Source: Phycisphaerales bacterium
Lineage (GTDB): Bacteria; Planctomycetota; Phycisphaerae; Tepidisphaerales; Tepidisphaeraceae
Reading direction: 5' to 3'
DNA length: 5,042 bases
Assembly (NCBI GenBank): GCA_003153655.1
Contig: PMAK01000072.1
Location: 4,520-9,561, forward strand
In this document: one piece after another, positions 1 to 5,042 of the stretch
Layout of the letters: each line of letters opens with the position of its first letter
Position numbering within the stretch: position 1 is the first letter of the stretch
Program-made: the position numbers and the translations under genes
The notes under the pieces: model-generated
Databases searched by the model: none
The model's input: only the letters and a program-made list of their open reading frames with translations
Told to the model about the DNA's origin: nothing

Positions 1-1767
1 CGGAATCGTCGCCAGAATCTTCTCCGCGATCCGCATCTGCCGGTCGCTCTCGTCCAGGCTGCTCCCCGGCGGCGCGACATAATCAATGATGAATCCCCCT
101 TCATCCATCGGCGGCAGAAAATCACTCTTCAGCCGCCCATACAACACAAACGATCCCGCGAAAATGAGAATGCAAAGCCCCATCACAAACCATCGGTGCC
201 GCAGAGCCAGACGCACCAAACTCTCATACGCAGAGACCAGCACGCCAAACAGGATTCCCTCCTCCCGAGGCGCCGTTCCATTCTGCTTCAGAGATTTAAC
301 AAACCACGCCGCCAGCGACGGCGTGATCGTGATGGCCAGCACCAGCGACGCCAGCAGCGCAATCACCATCGTCAACGCCAGTGCCCGAAAGAACACACCC
401 GCAATCCCCGTCAAAAACGCCAGAGGAATAAACACAACCACCGGCGTCAGCGTAGATCCAATCAGCGGCGGCAGAATATCCCCAATCGCGCTCTCAATAA
501 CCTGCAGCCGCGAAAGTCCCGCTGCCATCTTCACATGAATCGCCTCGACCACTACGATCGCATCATCAATCACCAGCCCGATCGCGGCCGCGATTCCGCC
601 AAGCGTCATCAGGTTAAAGCTCTGCCCGAATAATTTCATCGCCAGAATCGTCACCAGCACCGTGATCGGAATAACCGCCGTCGCGATCAGCGTCATGCCG
701 GCGTCCCAGAGAAAAAGATAAAGAATCGCCACCGCCAGGATCAGCCCGAAAATGATCGCGTCCCACACGCTATGCACCGATCCCTGCACCAGCAGCGACT
801 GATCGTAAAAAAGCGAAAGCTTCATTTCCGGCGGCAAATCGCGGCGCATCTGATCCAGCAACCGGTGCACCTGATCCGCAATCTCCAGCGTGCTCCCATC
901 CGGCTGCGAATAAATATTCAACAGCACCGCATCACTCCCATTGGCCGTGACAACATCCATCACCGGCTCCGCGCTCCGCTCCACCCGCGCAAACGCATCC
1001 AGCGGAATCATCCGCCCATCCGCCGTCCGCAGCAGCAGATTCCCAAGCTCCTCGGCGTTATGCATCCGCCCGTCAACAACCGTCAGATACAAGCTGTGAT
1101 TTTCCTGATGTACTCCAGCCGGAACCACGACATTATTCTTCGAGATCGCGTCCGTGATCTCGGCAAAATCCAACCCCAGCGCCGCCATCCGAAGCGGATC
1201 GAGAAACACGCCATACTCCGGCGTTCTCCCCCCAACCAATTCCACCCGCGCCACGCCGGGCACACGAAGAAGCTGCGGCTTAAACTGATATCGCGCCATC
1301 TCCCACGCCTGCGTCAGGTCCTTCTCCGATCCGGTCAGGCTGATGCCGATGATCGGAAACACCGCGAAATTCATCCGATAAACTTCGGTCGAAACCGACG
1401 GCGGCAGCGTCGTGCGAATCTGCGCCAGCCGGCTGAGCGTGTACAACTCGCTCTGCCGCATATCGACATCCCAACTAAAGAACAGATCGATCTCCGCCTC
1501 GCCGCGCCCGATGGACGACCGGATGATCTGACACCCCTGAATCTGCTTCATCCCCTCTTCAATCGGGCGGGTGATCGTCGCCATCATCTCGTCCGCCGGC
1601 ATCGCGCCGTTTTCCACTATGATTACAACGCGCGGAAATTCCGTCTGCGGAAACAGAGCCGATGGCATGTGCAACGCCGCGTATCCGCCCGCGGCACACA
1701 GCGCAAAAACAATAAACGTGATCGATACCGCGTGGCGAAGGGCAAATCGTGGCACCAGGAATCGCAT
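1..1767 (-). CDS. RND-family efflux pump, inner-membrane permease subunit (partial, N-terminal 589 residues)
   Basis: Proton-driven inner-membrane transporter of a tripartite efflux system. The frame is open from ATG at 1767-1765 to the window edge, giving 589 codons; RND pumps are usually about 1,030-1,060 residues, so the C-terminal half lies to the left. TM1 is at about residues 12-32. A large periplasmic loop with the pore-domain signature LDPLRMAALGL follows, then TM2-TM6 at about 335-486, TM7 at about 524-543, and the start of the second periplasmic loop. TM4 carries GLVIDDAIVVVEAI with an Asp pair at 401-402, matching the proton-relay pair D407/D408 of AcrB. This favours a drug/hydrophobe (HAE-like) pump over a heavy-metal one, where the motif is normally DGAVV. 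DFLPPMDEGG at 549-558 resembles the metal-pump group, so the substrate cannot be assigned. The gene starts 24 bases after the fusion-protein stop and is surely cotranscribed. There is no Shine-Dalgarno; the leader is AT-rich. An in-frame TTG four codons upstream is a less likely start. Confidence 0.95.
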   Translation of the reverse strand, partial: MRFLVPRFALRHAVSITFIVFALCAAGGYAALHMPSALFPQTEFPRVVIIVENGAMPADEMMATITRPIEEGMKQIQGCQIIRSSIGRGEAEIDLFFSWDVDMRQSELYTLSRLAQIRTTLPPSVSTEVYRMNFAVFPIIGISLTGSEKDLTQAWEMARYQFKPQLLRVPGVARVELVGGRTPEYGVFLDPLRMAALGLDFAEITDAISKNNVVVPAGVHQENHSLYLTVVDGRMHNAEELGNLLLRTADGRMIPLDAFARVERSAEPVMDVVTANGSDAVLLNIYSQPDGSTLEIADQVHRLLDQMRRDLPPEMKLSLFYDQSLLVQGSVHSVWDAIIFGLILAVAILYLFLWDAGMTLIATAVIPITVLVTILAMKLFGQSFNLMTLGGIAAAIGLVIDDAIVVVEAIHVKMAAGLSRLQVIESAIGDILPPLIGSTLTPVVVFIPLAFLTGIAGVFFRALALTMVIALLASLVLAITITPSLAAWFVKSLKQNGTAPREEGILFGVLVSAYESLVRLALRHRWFVMGLCILIFAGSFVLYGRLKSDFLPPMDEGGFIIDYVAPPGSSLDESDRQMRIAEKILATIP

Positions 1768-1791
1768 ATCAAATATCAAAAATTCAAACGC

Positions 1792-2772
1792 TCACGGATT
1801 GAGAACCTTGATATCGCTTCGAAAAAGCAGGCCATAAGCGCCGCTGACAACGATGGACTGTCCCTCTTCCAATCCGGGAGCGCTTACCTGCACCCAGTTT
1901 CCCTCGCGCAAACCCGGCTCGACAAGCTTCAAAGTCGCCTGCTTATGATCATCGCTGACCATTGCCACAAACGGCCGATCCAGCGAATCGCGAACGATGC
2001 TATCCGCCGGCACAACCAGACAATCCGGTCGTTCATCCTGGGCAATGGCTACGCGAGCAAATTCCCCCGGTCTCACAGCCTGACCCTTCGGAACAGAAAC
2101 ATCCACGCTCACCAGATTCGTTTTCGGATCAACCGCCCGATCGACACGTTCGACTTTCGAATCAAATCTAACCGCCGATACAGCCTTCGAATCGGCCGGA
2201 ATCTCAACCTCAGCCTGCCGACCCGCTATGATGGCCGCCGCCTGCCACGCCGGAATCCCCGCGGCGACCACCAACCGATCCAGATCAACAATCTTTACCG
2301 CCGTCTCCATCGGCAGCGCCACCTCGCCCGGATGAATGTCGAGGGAAACAACCGTCCCGCTGATTGGCGATCGAATGGTGTCGTCAGTTGGCTGCGTCTG
2401 ATCCGAGATCCGCTGCGCAGGCTTGGCCACAAACAACACCTGCCCAATATCCACATGCTGCCCCTCGATGCACTGCACCCGCAACACCTCCGCCGGCCAA
2501 TCAACCGTCACGCGCGCCTCCGCCGCCGGCAATTCCGCCGTCGCGGGCGCTCCTTCAACGCTCCCATATCCCACAACATGCCCGTGCAGCGTCATGCGCT
2601 TAACCGCCCCGACCCGCACCGCAACATCCGTGTGCGTGATCTCCTCATCCTGCTCCACCTGATTCGCCAGCGGTGGGGCGGTCCGATCCTGCCAGATGTA
2701 ATACAACGCACCGGCCGCAACGACCAAAACCCACAGCTTGAGAATTGCCGAAACCGTTCTGGATGATTCCAT
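1792..2772 (-). CDS. RND efflux membrane fusion protein (HlyD/AcrA-type periplasmic adaptor), hairpin-less
   Basis: Periplasmic adaptor linking the RND pump to an outer-membrane channel. The 326 residues are short for the family, usually 350-420. Residues 9-27 form one N-terminal membrane segment; no lipobox cysteine is visible, so it is probably a signal anchor. The first half-lipoyl motif lies at about 87-118 (EGQHVDIGQVLF) and the second at about 133-165 (IRSPISGTVVSLDIHPGE). The beta-barrel spans about 167-243, and the membrane-proximal domain about 248-320 (VVPADSIV, then VVSGAYGLL). Only about 14 residues (119-132) separate the two half-lipoyl motifs, where AcrA-like proteins carry a coiled-coil hairpin of tens of residues. 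The ATG at 2772 is the first possible start, because an in-frame TAG lies four codons upstream (AAT, AGG, AAG and GCG intervene). AGGA sits 5 bases before it. The gene is first in an operon with the downstream RND pump, which independently supports the call. Confidence 0.93.
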   Translation of the reverse strand: MESSRTVSAILKLWVLVVAAGALYYIWQDRTAPPLANQVEQDEEITHTDVAVRVGAVKRMTLHGHVVGYGSVEGAPATAELPAAEARVTVDWPAEVLRVQCIEGQHVDIGQVLFVAKPAQRISDQTQPTDDTIRSPISGTVVSLDIHPGEVALPMETAVKIVDLDRLVVAAGIPAWQAAAIIAGRQAEVEIPADSKAVSAVRFDSKVERVDRAVDPKTNLVSVDVSVPKGQAVRPGEFARVAIAQDERPDCLVVPADSIVRDSLDRPFVAMVSDDHKQATLKLVEPGLREGNWVQVSAPGLEEGQSIVVSGAYGLLFRSDIKVLNP

Positions 2773-2844
2773 CGCCTTCCTATTCTACCCGTACGCCACG
2801 ATTTGGCATTCTTCTGCCCGGCCACTACCCTATCTCCCATCGCG
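2773..2844. promoter_or_regulatory. Divergent intergenic region with weak promoter candidates
   Basis: These 72 bases separate the start of the leftward efflux operon from the rightward glycosyltransferase gene, so promoters for both directions should lie here or just inside the genes. Rightward, TTGGCA (2803-2808) is a fair -35 with TACCCT (2826-2831) 17 bases later, but the -10 is poor. Leftward, TAGAAT (2787-2782 on the minus strand) is one mismatch from the -10 consensus, but it would place the transcript start only about 3 bases before the ATG and has no good -35. Neither is convincing. I see no terminator, obvious operator palindrome or riboswitch. Confidence 0.3.
2775..2781 (-). promoter_or_regulatory. 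Ribosome binding site of the fusion-protein gene
   Basis: On the minus strand AGGAAGG lies immediately before the ATG at 2772. Its AGGA part is 5 bases from the start codon, acceptable for a Shine-Dalgarno site. It is the only recognisable one among the four genes here and supports the chosen start. Confidence 0.5.
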
Positions 2845-4152
2845 ATGGCCAGCGCCCCGATCAAAATCTGCATCGTGGGGCAAAACGCTTCCTACAAATA
2901 CGGCGGCGAAGCCAGCCTGCCATGGCTATGCTTCAAATACCTCCGCGAACGCGGCATCGATGTCCACCTCGTCGTCCATGGCCGCACCAAACCGGAAGTC
3001 TTGGCCGGATTTCCCAATGACCACGACCGCCTCCACTTCTCCCCCGAAACAAAGCTGGACCGCTTCCTCTGGCGCTGCGGCTCATTTCTTCCAAAAAAGA
3101 TCGACGTCCAAACCTTCACCGCCGCCCGGCATATCCACAACCAGCGATTGCAACGAAAAATCGTCCGCCAACTGATCGCCGATAAAGGCATCCAACTCGT
3201 TCATGAAATCAACCCCGTCTCCCCAAAACAAATCAGCCGAATGCACGGCCTGGGCGTGCCCGTGATAATCGGCCCGCTGGCGGGGGGGATGACCTATCCG
3301 CGTGCCTTCCGCGACATGGAATCCCGCGGCTCTCGCGCCGTCGAAGCAGTGGGGCGTGGCCTCTCCCGCATCCTCAATCGAATCTACCCCGGCAAAAGAC
3401 AAGCCGCCGCTCTCATCGTCGCCAACGAACAGTCCCGCCAAGCGCTCCCGAGTGGCGTACGAGGAAAAATCTTCGAGATTCCCGACGTGGGCGTTGATCT
3501 AAGCGTCTGGAATCAGCTCGAAACTCTCCCGCCGCGCACCGACGATAAAATCCGCTTCGTCTATCTCGGCAGGCTCACGGATTGGAAAGGAATCAAGTTC
3601 CTCATATCCGCATTCAAAACCGTCGCCGATCGCGAGCCGCGAGCGATGCTGGATATCCTCGGCGATGGAGAAGAACGTCAATCACTTGAAAATCTCACCC
3701 AGCAGCTGAACCTGACGGATCGCGTCACATTCGCCGGCTGGGTTTCCGCCGCCGAAGGTTCACGCCGCATGCGCCAAGCCGATGTCTTCGTATTGCCGAG
3801 CCTGCGCGAGGTGGGCGGCATCGTCCTGCTCGAAGCAATGGCCGTGGGCTTGCCGGTGATTACAACAAATTGGGGCGGCCCAGCAATCCACGTCACCGAC
3901 GCAACCGGCATCCGCGTCCCGCCGACATCCCGGCAAGATTTCATTCAAGGCCTAGCCGACGCCATGCTCCGTCTAGCCAATTCCCCCGAACTCCGCCACC
4001 AAATGGGCCAAGCCGGCCTTCAGCGTGTCCGGACAAACCTCTACGATTGGAATCAGAAGACCGATCGTCTGCTGGAAATCTACGCCGACTTAATAGCTGA
4101 ATCTCGCCTTCCGTCCCCTCGCCCCGGTACTCCGGGGAGCGGGCCAGGGTGA
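2845..4152 (+). CDS. GT4-type glycosyltransferase (GT-B fold)
   Basis: Predicted cytoplasmic retaining glycosyltransferase that moves a sugar from a nucleotide-sugar donor to a growing surface glycan or lipid acceptor. The protein is 435 residues, typical for the family. The N-terminal domain opens with a Rossmann strand and a glycine loop (KYGGEA, GGE at 20-22), and has GPLAGG at 143-148. The C-terminal domain begins near YLGRLTDWKG (240-249), where R243 and K248 match the usual donor-phosphate-binding Arg/Lys. E322 and E330 form the EX7E motif characteristic of GT4 (E-VGGIVLL-E). I chose ATG 2845 because family homology begins there (KICIVGQNASYKYGG). A TTG at 2803 would add 14 unlikely residues. 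No Shine-Dalgarno is visible, and there are no membrane segments. The natural C-terminus seems to end near residue 420 (LLEIYADLIAE). Residues 424-435 (SPRPGTPGSGPG) and the TGA stop come from the GC-rich repeat. Sugar and acceptor are unknown; the adjacent nucleotide-sugar dehydrogenase points to polysaccharide assembly. Confidence 0.93.
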   Translation: MASAPIKICIVGQNASYKYGGEASLPWLCFKYLRERGIDVHLVVHGRTKPEVLAGFPNDHDRLHFSPETKLDRFLWRCGSFLPKKIDVQTFTAARHIHNQRLQRKIVRQLIADKGIQLVHEINPVSPKQISRMHGLGVPVIIGPLAGGMTYPRAFRDMESRGSRAVEAVGRGLSRILNRIYPGKRQAAALIVANEQSRQALPSGVRGKIFEIPDVGVDLSVWNQLETLPPRTDDKIRFVYLGRLTDWKGIKFLISAFKTVADREPRAMLDILGDGEERQSLENLTQQLNLTDRVTFAGWVSAAEGSRRMRQADVFVLPSLREVGGIVLLEAMAVGLPVITTNWGGPAIHVTDATGIRVPPTSRQDFIQGLADAMLRLANSPELRHQMGQAGLQRVRTNLYDWNQKTDRLLEIYADLIAESRLPSPRPGTPGSGPG

Positions 4153-4156
4153 GGGG
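4115..4156. repeat. GC-rich palindromic repeat (REP/MITE-like) overlapping the 3' end of the glycosyltransferase gene
   Basis: The element contains two nested inverted repeats. The outer arms are CCCCTC (4115-4120) and GAGGGG (4151-4156). The inner arms are CCCCGG (4122-4127) and CCGGGG (4132-4137) around a 4-base loop. The asymmetric spacer 4138-4150 reads AGCGGGCCAGGGT. Read on the minus strand, it begins CCCCTCACCCTGGCCC, close to dispersed intergenic repeats I recall from Planctomycetota and some other GC-rich genomes; that recollection is unchecked. No T-run follows the hairpin on either strand, so it is not a classical intrinsic terminator, though it could fold in RNA and affect transcript ends. 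It supplies the last codons and stop of the upstream gene. Only one copy is in the window. Confidence 0.7.
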
Positions 4157-4188
4157 CGATTCATCCGCATGTGCATCCGTCATCTCTT

Positions 4189-4197
4189 TGCTATAAA
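4189..4197 (+). promoter_or_regulatory. Putative extended -10 promoter for the nucleotide-sugar dehydrogenase
   Basis: TGC followed by TATAAA (4192-4197) gives an extended -10 element (TGnTATAAt, one mismatch). The best -35 at suitable spacing is weak (TGTGCA, 4170-4175, 16-base spacer), which an extended -10 can compensate for. Transcription would start near 4204, about 9 bases before the ATG at 4213, so the mRNA would be almost leaderless. That agrees with the absence of a Shine-Dalgarno. This is inferred from consensus only. Confidence 0.45.
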
Positions 4198-4212
4198 TTG
4201 TCCATTGCCAAT

Positions 4213-5042
4213 ATGGACCTCCTCAACAAGATCACCAGCAAATCCGCTTCCGTCGGCATCCTGGGTTTAGGCTACGTAGGCCTTCCCCTCTTAGCCGCAT
4301 TCCACCGAGCCGGATTCAACGTCATCGGCTTCGACACCGATCCAGCCAAGATCGAAGCCCTCAAACGCGGCGAAAATTATCTCAAGCACCTCGGCGAAAA
4401 TCTCGTCTCGGACATGAAATCTGTCGGTCGATTCGACGCCACCTCCGATTTCTCCCGCCTCGTTACGGCCGACGCAATCATCATCTGCGTCCCCACGCCG
4501 CTCGGCAGCCATCAGGAACCCGATCTTTCTTACGTCCAGAATACCACTCGGGAAATTGCCAAGACGCTTCGCCCCGGCCAACTGGTCGTGCTGGAATCAA
4601 CCACTTATCCGCGAACAACAAGAGAGATCGTCCTCCCCCAACTCGAAGCCGGCGGATTACGTTGCGGCAAAGATTTCTATCTCGCCTTCTCCCCCGAACG
4701 TGAAGACCCCGGCAGAAAAGATTCGCCCACTCACCTGATCCCCAAGCTCGTCGGCGGAATAGATGAAATCTCCGGGCAAGTCGCCGTCACCCTCTATCAG
4801 CAGGCAATCAAACAGGTAATCCCCGTCGCAAGCGCCGAAATCGCCGAAGCTGCTAAGTTGCTCGAAAACATCTATCGCGCCGTCAACATCGCCCTGGTTA
4901 ACGAAATGAAGATGGTCCTCACCGCGATGGACATCGACATCTGGCAGGTCATCGCCGCCGCCAGCACTAAGCCGTTCGGATTTCAGCCGTTCTATCCCGG
5001 CCCCGGCCTCGGCGGCCACTGCATCCCCATCGATCCCTTCTA
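4213..5042 (+). CDS. Nucleotide-sugar 6-dehydrogenase, UDP-GlcNAc/UDP-ManNAc dehydrogenase class (partial, C-terminus beyond window)
   Basis: Predicted NAD-dependent four-electron oxidation of the C6 hydroxyl of a UDP-hexosamine to a UDP-uronic acid, for surface polysaccharide synthesis in the cytoplasm. The frame is open from ATG 4213 to the edge: 276 whole codons of a usual 420-440. The NAD-binding GLGYVG (18-23) and the acidic residue D41 ending the second strand (GFDTD) are present. CVPTP (92-96) and ESTTYP (128-133) follow. FSPERED (159-165) contains the catalytic Glu equivalent E162. In EAAKLLEN, K215 and N219 match the catalytic Lys and Asn of UDP-glucose dehydrogenases. PGPGLGGHCIPIDPF (262-276) contains the catalytic Cys C270 and D274. 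SPEREDPG and GGHCIPIDPF are typical of the WbpA/WecC class rather than UDP-glucose dehydrogenase, but exact substrate is inference. The missing part holds the rest of the UDP-binding domain. No Shine-Dalgarno is visible. The gene follows the glycosyltransferase by 60 bases and probably has its own promoter. Confidence 0.95.
   Translation, partial: MDLLNKITSKSASVGILGLGYVGLPLLAAFHRAGFNVIGFDTDPAKIEALKRGENYLKHLGENLVSDMKSVGRFDATSDFSRLVTADAIIICVPTPLGSHQEPDLSYVQNTTREIAKTLRPGQLVVLESTTYPRTTREIVLPQLEAGGLRCGKDFYLAFSPEREDPGRKDSPTHLIPKLVGGIDEISGQVAVTLYQQAIKQVIPVASAEIAEAAKLLENIYRAVNIALVNEMKMVLTAMDIDIWQVIAAASTKPFGFQPFYPGPGLGGHCIPIDPF

Noticed and set aside
86..633. Two overlapping plus-strand open frames of about 150 codons
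   Set aside because: They lie antisense to the well-supported transmembrane part of the pump and have low-complexity, family-free translations.
772..2766. A 664-codon open frame on the plus strand opposite the pump and fusion-protein genes
   Set aside because: It runs codon-aligned antisense to both genes, which happen to share one frame. It is open only because the sense genes avoid TTA, CTA and TCA. Its product is Arg/His/Pro/Gln-rich with no recognisable domain, whereas the minus strand encodes two clear protein families.
2803..2844. Upstream TTG start adding 14 residues to the glycosyltransferase
   Set aside because: The extra residues (AFFCPATTLSPIA) are not typical of GT4 N-termini. 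The ATG at 2845 leads directly into the first Rossmann strand.
4115..4156. Intrinsic terminator after the glycosyltransferase
   Set aside because: The hairpin is strong but no T-run follows on either strand, and the stop codon lies inside it. A dispersed palindromic repeat explains it better.
3941..4183. Minus-strand open frame across the glycosyltransferase 3' end and the repeat
   Set aside because: It is antisense to a clear gene and its translation has no recognisable domain.
4291..5019. Minus-strand open frames opposite the dehydrogenase
   Set aside because: They are antisense to a gene with all expected catalytic motifs. Their acidic, Gly-rich translations are typical of antisense shadows.

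Overview
The window holds four protein-coding genes in two divergent blocks separated by a 72-base intergenic gap. No RNA genes, CRISPR arrays or insertion sequences were seen. The sequence is moderately GC-rich (roughly 55-60% by eye), and three of the four starts lack a clear Shine-Dalgarno. One GC-rich palindromic repeat resembles dispersed repeats I recall from Planctomycetota genomes (Phycisphaerae-like). That points tentatively to a Gram-negative planctomycete-type bacterium, but no marker gene settles it.

Left block (1-2772, minus strand): a two-gene tripartite-efflux operon. The first gene encodes a short membrane fusion protein (HlyD/AcrA type, 326 aa). After 24 bases comes an RND-family inner-membrane pump, whose first 589 residues are present before the gene leaves the window at base 1. 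Together they would form the inner-membrane and periplasmic parts of an efflux complex. No outer-membrane TolC-like gene is visible. The fusion protein almost completely lacks the alpha-helical hairpin that normally reaches TolC.

Right block (2845-5042, plus strand): a GT4-type glycosyltransferase, then a nucleotide-sugar 6-dehydrogenase of the UDP-GlcNAc/UDP-ManNAc dehydrogenase class, truncated by the right edge after 276 codons. This pairing suggests the start of a surface-polysaccharide gene cluster continuing to the right. Between them lies a GC-rich inverted repeat that encodes the last dozen residues and the stop codon of the glycosyltransferase. It is followed by a plausible extended -10 promoter for the dehydrogenase.

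No stretch over 300 bases lacks a gene. I found no convincing undescribed system. The observations most worth following are the hairpin-less fusion protein and the repeat that has become the 3' end of the glycosyltransferase gene.
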